From Actinomyces viscosus (GTDB taxonomy: Bacteria; Actinomycetota; Actinomycetes; Actinomycetales; Actinomycetaceae): 64,000 bases of DNA. The notes under the pieces are model-generated. The model was not told the origin of the DNA. It did no database searches and saw only the letters and a program-made list of their open reading frames with translations. This document shows, piece by piece, positions 28,257 through 38,042 of this stretch (position 1 is its first letter; each line of letters begins with the position of its first letter). The stretch lies in contig NZ_LR134477.1 of assembly GCF_900637975.1 (NCBI RefSeq), positions 744,001 through 808,000 on the forward strand. Direction: 5' to 3'. Position numbers and translations under genes: made by a program.

Positions 28257-28604
28257 CGCATCCACAATAAAACCGTGATGGAACTGAAACCTGGGCAACA
28301 GCATGATCACGCGCCCCGATTTATCGTTACCAACTCAAGAGTTTCCGCAGTGATTTCGGAAATGAATGATCTCAGTCCGACCGATTGTCGGGTTACTGCT
28401 GTGTATACTTGATCAGGAATCGACGTCGCAGGCGATGTTTTCTGGAGATAGAGGATTCTTAGAGGGGAGTAGTGCGTCTATCATCGTTTGCGAAAGGCGG
28501 TCGTATCCGTTGATCGGTGCGTTCCTTTCCTCATTGTCCTCAGTGAACGGCTGTGGACCACATGAGTAAGTCCACCTGTCCCTGCCCATGAACGAGACCA
28601 CTTG
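28257..28604 (+). promoter_or_regulatory. AT-richer promoter and leader region of the repeat-rich surface gene
   Basis: 348 bases that are clearly more AT-rich than the surroundings. TATACT (28404-28409) is a good -10 hexamer, giving a leader of roughly 190 bases. No gene is supported within it. Confidence 0.5.
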
Positions 28605-30995
28605 ATGCACTACGCTCAGCGGCTGCTTGCTTCCCGCCCCTCCACCAGGCTCGGCGCACGCGCGATTCTTGGCGTTCTGACCGCCTGCGGTGTTCTGATG
28701 AGCACCGCAGGTGTTGCTGCCATGCCTCTTCTCACCGGGAACGAGGTCGTCAGCGATGCCGGAGCGACAACCGACTGCCATCCTGCTGCCTCCCTGAACT
28801 ACCCCGAGGGACAGTCCAAGCCCGAGTACGTGGTCCCCGTCTACGAGACGGGTTTCGGAGTCGGCATCGACGCCGTCCTGACCGGTTGGTGCCACGACGG
28901 CGGGAGAATGCTGTCGGACCCTAAGGTCACCGTCAACGTCATTGACGGGGGCACGGTGTCCTCCTACCTCATTCCCCGATTCAAGGTCGAGCTCGATCCA
29001 GAGATTGGGGGCGGAGAGCAGAACGCGTTCGTCCCTACGGAGCTTCTCGTCAAGGCCGTACGGGATGCAACGGGTGATGCTGCTTGGGAGGTCGGCTCCA
29101 GGCTCTTCAGCCTCACGTACACCAGCGGGACGTTCAGCGCTACGACGGGCATGTTCTCCTTCGTCAAGCAGGACCCCGACGTCGTCAACCCCTCGTCCCC
29201 GGAACCAACACCCGAGCCCACCTCGGAGCCGACGACTGGCCCGACGCAGGAGCCCACCCCCGAGCCGGGCACCGAACCGACACAGGAGCCGTCCGCAGAA
29301 CCGACCAGCGAGCCCACGGCCGAACCAACCGCAGAACCGACCACCGAACCAACCACCGAGCCCACGGCCGAACCGACGCAGGAGCCGAGTGAGGAGCCGT
29401 CTCCAACGCCGTCACCGTCATCATCGCCTGAGCCGACGCCGACCGCCGCCCCCACCGAGTCCGCCAGACCGGACCCTGCACCGACTCCATCAGCAGGCCC
29501 GACGCCGTCGACGACTCCGACGAACGAGACCTGTGCGCCGAAGCCGACCGTCACGGTCCTCAACCCCGACGGCTCGGACCCCAGGAACGGTGATCCTGCG
29601 TACCAGCCCGAGCACAGCATCAGAGTCTCCGGCAGCGGCTGGTGCGAGAACGGAGCAGCGATCGACGGCGACAGGACGATCGAGGTCAAGCTGGTCGTCT
29701 ACAGCGGCTACGTCATTCCACGGACGGCCTCGGTGCCCGTCACCTTCAGCAACGGGGCCTTCAGTGCCCAGCTCGCCCTGTCCTCCCTGTACGCCGGGAC
29801 GGATCTTGCGACGAACCGCTACTACCTCCAGATCTCGCCGATAGGCTCCGCGCAGAGCGGCGTTACCAACATCTTCAGCTACGAGGCGCCGGCAGCGCCG
29901 GAGCCGACCCCGGCTCCGACTCCGACGGCCGTTCCCACACCAACCCCGACCCGGAAGCCGACAGCGGAGCCCTCTGCCTCCGCCTCGCCGTCGCCCACCC
30001 GGACGGCCGACCCGACTCCTGTCCCCTCTCCGACTCCCTCCACCGAGCCGGGTCCCGAGCCGTCTGCGTCTCCGCTTCCGTCCACCGGGCCCTCAGCCGC
30101 TCCCTCCGCTCAGCCCACGCAGTCGGCCCGTCCGGCACCGACGTCGGACCACGCAACAACCTCACCGGACGGGGCGGCCCCCGGCCGTCGGGGAAACACT
30201 TCCAACACTGGGTCGGACACCGGTGGGCCGAGTAACGATGCAGGTGGAAACGGCCCTGACGGAGGTGGGGCCCGGAATGCCTCGGGTACAGGAACGTCTG
30301 AGACGGGTTCCTCACCCGCGGGTGCCCCGGCCCAGTCCAGAGCCGACCGGACTCGGACTCAGAACGGTGCCCGTGACGATGACACCGCCCCCTCCGATTC
30401 GCAGGACCCTGAGCCCCCAGTGCAGGCCTCTGCCGAGGCGAGCGCCTCTGAGGACCGCACGGCCCGTCCCGACCGCAACCCCGTGCCTCCAGTGACCAGC
30501 GCCGCGCAGCTGAGTGCGGACAACGCCGGTTCCCTGTCCGGGTCGCGCCAGGGCAACATCGTCAACCTCGTGCTCCCCAAGGCCAAGGCCTCGGCGGGGG
30601 AGTGGGTGTCGGTCTTCGTCTTCCCCGGAGCCACGACCAAGGGCTGGGTGCAGGTCGATGAGGCCAACAGCGTCTCCATCGACATCTCGTCATTCGAGTC
30701 CGGATCCTACGAGCTGGCGGTGGCCGATCGCGACAACAGCCTTCTGGGGTGGGCGAAGCTGGAGATCACCTCGGCGTCCTTCGATCCTCGAAGCCCGGCG
30801 CAGGCTCAGCTGCTGACCTTCCCGGACAAGGACGCTCCCACCTCCATGGGGCTCAGTGCCAACGACATGCTCCTGGGAGGTGCTGGCGGACTGCTGGTCA
30901 TCGGCGCAGGCAGCCTGCTGGTCGCCGCACGCTCAGGACTGCCGCTTCGCGCACCGCGCGTTCTTCGACGACTGCGGATCTTGCGCAGGCGCTGA
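28605..30995 (+). CDS. Large secreted surface protein with Pro/Thr/Glu repeat stalks
   Basis: 796 residues from ATG 28605 (a TTG codon directly before it is an alternative). Signal peptide around ILGVLTACGVLMSTAGVAA. Two related Cys-containing beta domains (from CHPAASLNYPEG... GWCHDGG and CAPKPTVTVLNPDG... GSGWCENGA) are each followed by a stalk of EPT, TPTP or PSP repeats. A final globular part (VNLVLPKAKASAGEWVSVFVFPG) precedes a C-terminal helix (LLGGAGGLLVIGAGSLLVAA) and an Arg-rich end. No LPxTG is visible before the helix, so it may be membrane-anchored. Probably an adhesin-like or envelope protein. Confidence 0.82.
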   Translation: MHYAQRLLASRPSTRLGARAILGVLTACGVLMSTAGVAAMPLLTGNEVVSDAGATTDCHPAASLNYPEGQSKPEYVVPVYETGFGVGIDAVLTGWCHDGGRMLSDPKVTVNVIDGGTVSSYLIPRFKVELDPEIGGGEQNAFVPTELLVKAVRDATGDAAWEVGSRLFSLTYTSGTFSATTGMFSFVKQDPDVVNPSSPEPTPEPTSEPTTGPTQEPTPEPGTEPTQEPSAEPTSEPTAEPTAEPTTEPTTEPTAEPTQEPSEEPSPTPSPSSSPEPTPTAAPTESARPDPAPTPSAGPTPSTTPTNETCAPKPTVTVLNPDGSDPRNGDPAYQPEHSIRVSGSGWCENGAAIDGDRTIEVKLVVYSGYVIPRTASVPVTFSNGAFSAQLALSSLYAGTDLATNRYYLQISPIGSAQSGVTNIFSYEAPAAPEPTPAPTPTAVPTPTPTRKPTAEPSASASPSPTRTADPTPVPSPTPSTEPGPEPSASPLPSTGPSAAPSAQPTQSARPAPTSDHATTSPDGAAPGRRGNTSNTGSDTGGPSNDAGGNGPDGGGARNASGTGTSETGSSPAGAPAQSRADRTRTQNGARDDDTAPSDSQDPEPPVQASAEASASEDRTARPDRNPVPPVTSAAQLSADNAGSLSGSRQGNIVNLVLPKAKASAGEWVSVFVFPGATTKGWVQVDEANSVSIDISSFESGSYELAVADRDNSLLGWAKLEITSASFDPRSPAQAQLLTFPDKDAPTSMGLSANDMLLGGAGGLLVIGAGSLLVAARSGLPLRAPRVLRRLRILRRR

Positions 30996-31072
30996 AGGGG
31001 AGCAGCAGGAGATCGTCAATGGCGTCGTCAAAGAGGCAGAATGCGCAGCCGCTCGGAGGAGGTGAGAAACAA

Positions 31073-31858
31073 GTGACCCGGTTGACTCAGTTCATCACCC
31101 GGTGCGCTCGGCGTGCGCCGGGGGCCCGACGCCGGACCCTTGTCCGGCACCTCGAGCTACCGCGCATGCTCGTCATCGTCTGCTCCGTCCTGCTCGCCTC
31201 CCTGGTAGCGCTGGTCTCCACGAACCCTGCTGCCAGGGCCGACACCAAGACCGACCCGTCCACCACGGGAACCGCCTCGACCGTCAGTCCATCGACGGTC
31301 GCCGTCGGAGGAACGATCATGTACACGGTCTCGGGCTTTCCCGGCGGTGTGACGGTTCAGGTGCTCATCGACGACGGCGCACTGGTTACCTCCCAGGCCC
31401 CCGAGGCCGAGGTGGTCACGACGATCACGATCAAGCAGGACGGCACGGCCTCCGGGTCCTTCGAGCTGCCCGAGTATGTTGAGCAGGGAAACCACTGGCT
31501 CCGGTTCCGGGTCTCCGGGGTTCAGGGGATGAGCCCTCAGGAGGGCAACGCGGCCGACTACACCAACAAGAGTCCCTACTTCACCGTCTCAGGTGTCACC
31601 GTCATCGGAGGAGCCGCCCCTCCCACCGTTCCGCCGGCACCGACGCCACCGCCGCGCCAGGTTGCCGCCACAGGTGGGGCGAACGGTTCGGGCGCCTCCG
31701 GCATCCAGGCCGCTGGACCGGGAGGCGAGCCGGCCGGTTTCCCGATCATCGGTACCTCCATCCTCGTGCTCAGCATGATCCTCGTGGTGCTGTCGGTGCT
31801 CGTGGCGGTCAACCGGCGCAGAATGGCGGCCTACCAGCGTCGTCGGGTCGTGGCCTGA
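31073..31858 (+). CDS. Secreted membrane-anchored surface protein
   Basis: 261 residues from GTG 31073, chosen because GGAGGAGGTGAG lies 7 bases upstream; ATG 31019 is the alternative. Basic N-terminus, then signal peptide LVIVCSVLLASLVALVSTNPAARA. A single Ig-like beta domain begins with TVSPSTVAVGGTIMYTVSGFPGG, then a Pro/Gly spacer, a C-terminal helix (IIGTSILVLSMILVVLSVLVAV) and a basic tail. ATGG occurs before the helix but no standard sortase motif. The same topology and strand as the gene 77 bases upstream suggest they are one unit. Confidence 0.78.
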   Translation: MTRLTQFITRCARRAPGARRRTLVRHLELPRMLVIVCSVLLASLVALVSTNPAARADTKTDPSTTGTASTVSPSTVAVGGTIMYTVSGFPGGVTVQVLIDDGALVTSQAPEAEVVTTITIKQDGTASGSFELPEYVEQGNHWLRFRVSGVQGMSPQEGNAADYTNKSPYFTVSGVTVIGGAAPPTVPPAPTPPPRQVAATGGANGSGASGIQAAGPGGEPAGFPIIGTSILVLSMILVVLSVLVAVNRRRMAAYQRRRVVA

Positions 31859-31868
31859 CCCAGACTGA

Positions 31869-31901
31869 GTCACTTCCCGGTCACTTCCCGGTCACTTCCC
31901 G
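31869..31901. repeat. 11-bp tandem repeat, three copies
   Basis: GTCACTTCCCG repeated three times without interruption, 10 bases after the surface protein gene and about 140 bases upstream of aspS. Function unknown; it could vary in copy number between strains. Confidence 0.85.
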
Positions 31902-32039
31902 TGCGGCTGGGCAGCGGCTGCGGCTCCGCCTGACGCCCGAGCGCCGGGCGCCTTGTAAACTGCCGCCGGCGCCCACCCGTCTCGTGGTGCGCCCCGACGG
32001 GTACCGGTTCAGTGCCCCACACGGAAGGAACCCAGCACC

Positions 32040-33857
32040 GTGCTGCGAACTCGTAACGCAGGCTCCCTGCGCGCCTCAGACATCGGCCAGGTCGTCACTC
32101 TCACCGGATGGGTGGACCGACGGCGTGACCACGGAGGCGTGGCCTTCATCGACCTGCGGGACGCCTCGGGCATCGCCCAGGTCGTCATCCGCGAGGAGGT
32201 CGCCCACGACCTGCGCGCCGAGTACGTCCTGGCCGTCACCGGTGAGGTGAGCGCCCGGCCCGAGGGCAACGCCAACCCGAACCTGCCCACCGGCGAGATC
32301 GAGGTGGTCGTCTCCGACGTCGAGATCCTCAACGCCTCCGCCCCACTGCCCTTCCAGGTCTCCGACCACGCCGAGGACGCCGGACAGGTCGGCGAGGAGG
32401 CGCGCCTGCGCTACCGCTACCTCGATCTGCGGCGCAGCGCCATGCAGCACGCCATCCGTCTGCGCGCCAAGGTCAGCCAGGCCGCCCGCAAGGTCCTGGA
32501 CTCCCACGACTTCGTCGAGATCGAGACGCCGACCCTGACCCGCTCCACCCCGGAAGGAGCCCGCGACTTCCTCGTCCCGGCCCGTCTGGCACCGGGGTCC
32601 TGGTACGCCCTGCCGCAGAGCCCGCAGCTGTTCAAGCAGCTTCTCATGGTCGCAGGCATGGAGCGCTACTACCAGATCGCCCGCTGCTACCGCGACGAGG
32701 ACTTCCGCGCCGACCGCCAGCCGGAGTTCACCCAGCTCGACGTGGAGATGAGCTTCGTCGAGCAGGACGACGTCATCGCCGTCGCCGAGGACGTGCTGCG
32801 CGAGGTCTGGGCGCTCATCGGCTACGACCTGCCCACCCCCATCGCGCGCATGACCTACCACGACGCGATGGAGAAGTACGGCTCGGACAAGCCCGACCTG
32901 CGCTTCGGCTGCGAGCTGGTGGACCTGACCGAGTACTTCAAGGACACCACCTTCCGCGTCTTCCAGAACCCCTACGTGGGCGCCGTCGTCATGCCCGGAG
33001 GAGCCTCCCAGTCACGGCGCACCTTCGATGCCTGGCAGGAGTGGGCCAAGCAGCGCGGAGCCAAGGGCCTGGCCTACGTCACCGTTGCCGAGGACGGGAC
33101 CCTCGGCGGCCCCGTCGCCAAGAACATCACCGACGCCGAGCGGGCCGGCCTGGCCCAGGCCGCCGGCGCCGAGCCAGGCGACTGCATCTTCTTCGCCGCA
33201 GGCCCCGTGGACTCCTCTCGCGCCCTGCTGGGCGCCGCCCGCCTGGAGATCGGCAAGCGCTGCGGTTTCATCAACGATGATGAGTGGTCCTTCGTGTGGG
33301 TCGTGGACGCCCCCCTGTTCAAGCCCTCCGCCGAGGCCCGCGCCGACGGCGACGTGGCCCTGGGCAAGTCCGCCTGGACCGCGGTCCACCACGCCTTCAC
33401 CTCGCCCAAACCAGAGTGCCTGGAGACCTTCGACACCGACCCGGGAGGCGCCCTGGCCTACGCCTACGACATCGTGTGCAACGGCAACGAGATCGGCGGC
33501 GGCTCTATCCGTATCCACCGCAGCGACGTCCAGGAGCGCGTCTTCAACGTCATGGGGATCGGCGAGCAGGAGGCCCAAGAGAAGTTCGGCTTCCTGCTGG
33601 ACGCCTTCAAGTTCGGCGCCCCGCCGCACGGCGGCATCGCCTTCGGTTGGGACCGCATCGTCTCCCTACTGACCAGGGCCGACTCCATCCGCGACGTCAT
33701 CGCCTTCCCCAAGTCCGGCGGCGGCTTCGACCCGCTGACCGAGGCTCCCGCCCCGATCACGCCCGAGCAGCGCAAGGAGGCCGGGGTCGACGCCGTCCCG
33801 GACGACGAGTCCGGCTCTGCGGTGCGGGGCAAAGAGGACGGGATGAAGCAGAGCTGA
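32040..33857 (+). CDS. aspS: Aspartyl-tRNA synthetase
   Basis: Class II synthetase charging tRNA-Asp. 605 residues from GTG 32040 with GGAAGGA upstream. N-terminal OB-fold anticodon domain ([23 protein letters not shown]), motif 2 [21 protein letters not shown], the bacterial GAD insertion, and motif 3 [14 protein letters not shown]. Normal length for bacterial AspRS. Ends with a short charged tail. Whether it is discriminating or also charges tRNA-Asn cannot be told here. Confidence 0.95.
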   Translation: MLRTRNAGSLRASDIGQVVTLTGWVDRRRDHGGVAFIDLRDASGIAQVVIREEVAHDLRAEYVLAVTGEVSARPEGNANPNLPTGEIEVVVSDVEILNASAPLPFQVSDHAEDAGQVGEEARLRYRYLDLRRSAMQHAIRLRAKVSQAARKVLDSHDFVEIETPTLTRSTPEGARDFLVPARLAPGSWYALPQSPQLFKQLLMVAGMERYYQIARCYRDEDFRADRQPEFTQLDVEMSFVEQDDVIAVAEDVLREVWALIGYDLPTPIARMTYHDAMEKYGSDKPDLRFGCELVDLTEYFKDTTFRVFQNPYVGAVVMPGGASQSRRTFDAWQEWAKQRGAKGLAYVTVAEDGTLGGPVAKNITDAERAGLAQAAGAEPGDCIFFAAGPVDSSRALLGAARLEIGKRCGFINDDEWSFVWVVDAPLFKPSAEARADGDVALGKSAWTAVHHAFTSPKPECLETFDTDPGGALAYAYDIVCNGNEIGGGSIRIHRSDVQERVFNVMGIGEQEAQEKFGFLLDAFKFGAPPHGGIAFGWDRIVSLLTRADSIRDVIAFPKSGGGFDPLTEAPAPITPEQRKEAGVDAVPDDESGSAVRGKEDGMKQS

Positions 33858-33897
33858 GTTCGCAGGTCGCGTCCGCCCTTCGCCTACACTCGATGAG

Positions 33898-34671
33898 GTG
33901 ACGATGCTTGCGCTGCACGAGTGGGGTGCTCCGGCGGATCCGCCGCTGCTCTTAGTCCACGGCCTGACTGAATCGGCTACCGCCTGGCCTGACGCTGTAG
34001 CACGCTGGTCCTCCCGGTATCACGTCCTCGCAATCGATCAGCGGGGGCACGGGGCATCCCCGCGGTGGGACGACGAGACGCTGGCCCGGGCGCCGCAGAC
34101 TATGCAAGAGGACCTTGAGAAGACGTTGGCCCTGTTCTCGGAGCCGCCGGTCGTCGTGGCGCACAGCCTGGGAGGGCTCATGTCGCTGCGGGTGAGCGTC
34201 GCCTGGCCCGAGCTGGTTCGGGCACTGGTCCTGGAGGACGTCGCGCGTCCCACCGGGCACTGGGCCCCGGCCCCCTGGTTCGTGGAGCATCAGGAGCGGT
34301 TCCTGGACGCCTTCGCCGACGGCGGCGCGGCCGAGCGGGAACGGATGAGGCGCGAGACCTCATGGAGCGAATCCGAGATCGAGGGCTGGGCCGCGTGCAA
34401 GAGGCGGGTCGACCGCCGTTATATCCGCGAGGGCACCTATCTCGGCGAGGCCGACCTCGTCAGCGCGATCAACCGGCTGAGGATACCGACGCTCTACCTG
34501 GCACCCCGCCGCGGCGACATGGCTCCTGACCCCTCTGAGGTGACCAATCCGCTCGTGCGTTTGGTGCTGCTCGACGGCGTAGGCCACTGCGTGCGGCGGG
34601 ACGCCCCGGAGGCCTACCACGGGCTGGTCGATCCCTTCATCGAGGCGGTCTTCGCCGGCACCGGCCGGTAA
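33898..34671 (+). CDS. Alpha/beta hydrolase
   Basis: 257 residues from GTG 33898; TACACT (33884-33889) ends 8 bases upstream, so a leaderless mRNA is likely. Oxyanion motif HGLTESATAW, nucleophile elbow AHSLGGLMSL (Ser about residue 85), acid around LAPRRGDMAPD and catalytic His in DGVGHCVRRD. Cytoplasmic, substrate unknown. Its 3' end is the last intact core-type gene before the insertion-sequence region. Confidence 0.85.
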   Translation: MTMLALHEWGAPADPPLLLVHGLTESATAWPDAVARWSSRYHVLAIDQRGHGASPRWDDETLARAPQTMQEDLEKTLALFSEPPVVVAHSLGGLMSLRVSVAWPELVRALVLEDVARPTGHWAPAPWFVEHQERFLDAFADGGAAERERMRRETSWSESEIEGWAACKRRVDRRYIREGTYLGEADLVSAINRLRIPTLYLAPRRGDMAPDPSEVTNPLVRLVLLDGVGHCVRRDAPEAYHGLVDPFIEAVFAGTGR

Positions 34672-34689
34672 CCCGCCCCTGGGCCTGAA

Positions 34690-35330
34690 CTGTTTCAGAG
34701 TCTTGCGGTTCGTGGTGGTTCTGGTGCGTCGCACCCGCCGCCCATGTCCGGTGTCAACCGAGGAGGTGGACGGGACGTTCTTCCACGGCAGGGCTTTGAG
34801 AGTGCGGTGCAGGGTCTTCTGGTTGCCCAGAGGCGTGAGAAGGTAGTGGCTACCCCGCTGAGTGATCCACTCGGCGGTATCGATCTGGGTATGCATGGCG
34901 TCGGCGGTGACCACGGCCCCGTCCAGGTCGAGGGGCTCGAGCAGGTCCGGTAGGGCGGGGACCTCTGGTTGGACTTGTTCGCCACTCGCTCCCGGGTCAG
35001 GACTGTGCCGGTGGCGTGGTCCAGGACCGGCAGGAGATGAGGCGCCGACGCCTGCCCCTGGCGGGGGCCGCGCATGGTCTTGCCGTCCACCGCGACCACT
35101 CTGCGGCTGGCGATGGTGCCGGTACGCGTGCAGAACCAGGACCTCAGGCGGGTGTTGAGGCCTGTGGGATCCAGGTTCCGCAGGACCCGTCGGATGGTGG
35201 ACTCCAAGGGCGGGGCCTGTCCCGCGGCCAGGCCCCGGGACCACAGGTCAGCAGCGGTCAGGTCGGTGGTGTGCTCCTCTATCGGTGTCAGGCTGCGACA
35301 TCTGGCTGTCACTACCGCCACGCAGGCTCC
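34690..35330 (-). pseudogene. ISAs1-family transposase, 3' portion (interrupted, frameshifted)
   Basis: Read on the - strand, GACVAVVTARCRSLTPIEEH... STIRRVLRNLDPTGL and VVAVDGKTMRG are typical of ISAs1-type DDE transposases. Near 34970 the frame shifts; the continuation is GAVVTADAMHTQ and GSHYLLTPLGNQ, which carries the second catalytic Asp. The C-terminus is missing, ending close to the hydrolase gene. The 5' portion of the same gene lies at 36854-37071, on the far side of the IS3 insertion. Confidence 0.82.
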
Positions 35331-35356
35331 TACACCATCATCAGCGTCCAGTTTTC

Positions 35357-36843
35357 TGTGTAAGCGTTTTACAGGTAGGGGTTGATTCTGTCAAGCCCCG
35401 GGTTTTGTGGAGGCTGGTTTATCTGGTTCCGGTGGTTGCCGGTTGTGATTGTTCCTGGCGGTGGTGGTCGTGGTTGGTGTCGGGCGCCCAGGCGGCTTCG
35501 TGCTCGGCGGGGGTTCGCATCCCGATGGCGGAGTGTGGCCGGGTGGTGCCCACCCAGTGGACCCACTCGGCGGTGGCAACCACGGGCGGCGTCGATGTCC
35601 TGCCAGGGCCCCTGGCCTAAGGATGAGCTCGGCCTTGTACAGCGAGTTGAGCGCCTCGGCCAGAGCAAAGCCGAAAGGAGGTCCCCCTTAGAGCCTACAG
35701 AGGCGACCGCCTCGCACTCGGCCAGAGCCTGCCCATAGCGAATGGACCGGTACTGCACCCCACGGTCGGAGTGGTGCACCAGGCCCGTCAGGTCAGCCCC
35801 GGCTCGTTTCCGCTGCCAGACGGCCATCTGAAGGGCGCCGGCGGCCAGGTCGGTGCACACTGGCCGGTAGGTGGTCTGCCAGCCGATGATCCTCCGGGAG
35901 TACACGTCGGTCACGAAAGCCACATAGACCCACCCGGAGAACGTACGCACGTAGGTGATGTCGGCGACCCACAGCTCGTTCGGCCTGAACGCGCTGAAAT
36001 GCCTTTTGACGAGGTCGGCCGGGCACTGCTCTCGCGGCGCGCTGCGCGTGGTGCGCGGGGACCTGGCGCGGCGGACGCCGCGCAGGCCCAGGTCTGCCAT
36101 GAGGCGTTCGACGGTGCACCGGGCCACGTGACCGGCACCGTGACGCTCGGCGGCCTCGGGTCGGCCCCGCATCACGTGCATCTTGCGGGCCCCCAGCACC
36201 GAGTAGCTGGTTCTTGTGGACCCTGGATATCTCCGTCTTGAGGGTCCTTGTCGCGCAGGCCCCTGGCACTAGGAGGCCGGCTACGGCGAGCGTGAGTCAG
36301 GTGCTCGGGGCGATCTGCACACCAGCCTCGCTGAGCGTGGCGCAGATCGGCCAGGCCCCGAACTCCTCCTTCTTGGTCTCGATGTACTGGCAGATCAACG
36401 GGATGGGCGCTCACACTCCGCCGCGATAGACAAGCTGACGCGCTCTTCAGGATCGCGTTGGCTCTTCGCAGCTCTCGGACTTCTTTCTCTAGCTCCTTGA
36501 TCCGCTGTGCCTCGTCGGTGGTGGTTCCCGGCCTCAGACCACCATCGACCTGGGCCTTCTTGACCCAGGTGCGCAGAACCTCGGGGTGGACACCCAGCTC
36601 CTCGCCGATCCGACGGATCGCACCCTTGGCCCGCGCCGGGTCAGCCAACGCGTCCAACGCCATCCTCGTAGCTCGCTCACGCAGCTCATCGGGATACTTC
36701 CTTAAGTCCCATGACAGTGATCCTTCCGTGTCATCACTGCCTCCAACAAACCCGGGACGATTCATCCCCGCCCACCAGCAGGCGCCCTGTTGTCATCATC
36801 AGTAGCAGTCATCAGTGTCAGTCCTTCCACAAGGGCTTACACA
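35357..36843 (-). mobile_element. IS3-family element, copy A, inserted in an ISAs1 transposase gene
   Basis: Ends show a TGTGTAAGC terminal match in inverted orientation (starting 35357 and ending 36843). CAGGCTCC occurs on both outer sides (35323-35330 and 36854-36861) and may be a target duplication or retained target sequence. It carries orfA/orfB-type transposase reading frames on the - strand. A second copy lies inverted at 61209-62629. Confidence 0.8.
35383..36765 (-). pseudogene. IS3-family transposase orfA/orfB of copy A, decayed
   Basis: orfA part: RKYPDELRERATRMALDAL, HTH GEELGVHPEVLRTWVKKAQVD, then leucine-zipper-like IKELEKEVRELRRANAIL. orfB part: VERLMADLGLRGVRR, rve core with WVADITYVRTFSGWVYVAFV and HHSDRGVQYRSIRYG (two catalytic Asp), and C-terminal NTTRPHSAIG-type end. 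At least three frame changes in orfB (near 36200-36270, 35680 and 35560) exceed the single programmed frameshift expected, and the last catalytic Glu segment is out of frame. Probably inactive. Confidence 0.82.
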
Positions 36844-36853
36844 AACCATTGAA

Positions 36854-37071
36854 CAGGCTCCCGTCACGGCCAGGAACAGGACCGTGGGTGGGGCGTGCGC
36901 CACGCCCCGCCGATCGCGGGGGTCGGTCATGTTCCTGAGAACCTGGGCCAGGGGCTGGCGCGACAGGACGGTCGTGGTGGAGGACGATATCAGCGCGGGC
37001 TCCCAAGACGAAGGGATGACTAGACACCACTCATCGTCCCTACGGGACCTGCGCCTCTGTTCCAGCGACAC
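36854..37071 (-). pseudogene. ISAs1-family transposase, 5' portion
   Basis: GTG 37071 opens a frame with QPLAQVLRNMTDPRDRRGVAHAPPT and VLFLAVTGAC, the characteristic N-terminus of ISAs1-type transposases. It stops at the IS3 junction; the rest resumes at GACVAVVTA near 35330. The gene is therefore split by IS3 copy A. Confidence 0.8.
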
Positions 37072-37130
37072 ACCATCCCCGCCAAACCAACTCAGCCGCC
37101 CTCACCCACCAACTTTGCCGACCCCTGCCC
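37021..37130 (-). repeat. ISAs1 end repeat, left copy
   Basis: About 106 bases that reappear almost identically and inverted at 60728-60833, and in shorter, more diverged form at 61104-61200. These repeats mark both borders of the biosynthetic cluster. Confidence 0.85.
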
Positions 37131-37239
37131 CTACACCCCTTTGACTGATCTCGGCCCTGGCCTGCACCAGGAAACCCACTTCCCATGCCCACCACGGTCC
37201 ACAGACTTCGCGGGCAGTCCTGATGAGTCTCGTCAGATA

Positions 37240-37275
37240 TTTGCCAAATGTTAGTTTGGACCCTAATCTATACGT
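37240..37275 (+). promoter_or_regulatory. AT-rich promoter region of the cluster's first gene
   Basis: CCAAATGTTAGTTTGG (about 37242-37257) is a 5-bp dyad, followed by TAATCTATACG just before GTG 37276. The A/T-rich character is unusual for this window and fits a promoter, but the exact hexamers are uncertain. Confidence 0.45.
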
Positions 37276-37989
37276 GTGAATTCCAGTTCGGGCAGGTGGG
37301 GTGACGTCAAGTCGGAGCTCTGCGGTACAACGGGTGGGCGGCCGATCGGCCTGCCACATCGTGTTGTGCCGTCCATCGAGTACGCGGAGGTCACTGGCGG
37401 GGCGCTGACCGCTCAGGTCTGGCACGGTCCGCTCCGGCGGCGGCGGACCTCCCATGGGTGTAGTCCGTTGCCCTGGATCCTGGCTGAGTGCATCGGGTGC
37501 GCTGAGTCCGAGTTGCTCGTCACTCGTCACGCATGCCGGGCGTGTGGCAGCGCAGAGCACGGGCGGCCTGTGCTCGTCGCTTCACCAGCGCATCCGCATG
37601 GGGCGCAGATTTCGATTTCCTATGCCCGGGATACCGATCGCTATGTCCTCGCATTGTCGACGGCGGATATCGGTGTGGATACGGCTGACGCGTTGACTCC
37701 TGACATATGTGCCCGGTTGCGTAGAACGCTGACCGAGCCCGATCGGCTCTTTGTCGATGCAGCTCCCGTTGCAGTGCAACCAGATCTGGTCCTTAAAGCG
37801 TGGGTTGCGCGCGAAGCCTACCTCAAGGCCAAAGGAGTCGGCCTTACCGCTGGATGGCGCCAGCTCTCCGTGCTGGCACCCCGAGCGTCGGGTAGGAAGA
37901 AAGTGTCAGAGATGTGGATGGTGCATGACATTTCTTTCGACTTTCAACCAGATTCTTCCTGCACCGTGATTGCACTTCGAGATTCTTAG
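37276..37989 (+). CDS. 4'-phosphopantetheinyl transferase (Sfp-type)
   Basis: 237 residues. Transfers phosphopantetheine from CoA to a carrier-protein serine. The key pieces are GRPVL... ISISYARDTDRYVLALS, the Mg-binding IGVDTAD (normally GxDxE; here D-T-A-D) and WVAREAYLKAKGVGL, the Sfp-family WxxKEAxxK motif with Arg-Glu. It is the first gene of the cluster and its likely target is the tandem carrier at 43495-44070. Start GTG 37276 has no clear ribosome site; the N-terminal ~50 residues are poorly conserved. 53 bases separate it from the next gene. Confidence 0.8.
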   Translation: MNSSSGRWGDVKSELCGTTGGRPIGLPHRVVPSIEYAEVTGGALTAQVWHGPLRRRRTSHGCSPLPWILAECIGCAESELLVTRHACRACGSAEHGRPVLVASPAHPHGAQISISYARDTDRYVLALSTADIGVDTADALTPDICARLRRTLTEPDRLFVDAAPVAVQPDLVLKAWVAREAYLKAKGVGLTAGWRQLSVLAPRASGRKKVSEMWMVHDISFDFQPDSSCTVIALRDS

Positions 37990-38042
37990 GTGTCAAACAT
38001 CGATCCGCTGTTAACTCGTTTTTCCATGAACAGGAGTACATT

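Noticed and set aside
29200-29480. Possible CRISPR-like or satellite array
   Set aside because: The short periodicity is the coding of EPT-type peptide repeats in a surface protein; there are no spacers or cas genes.
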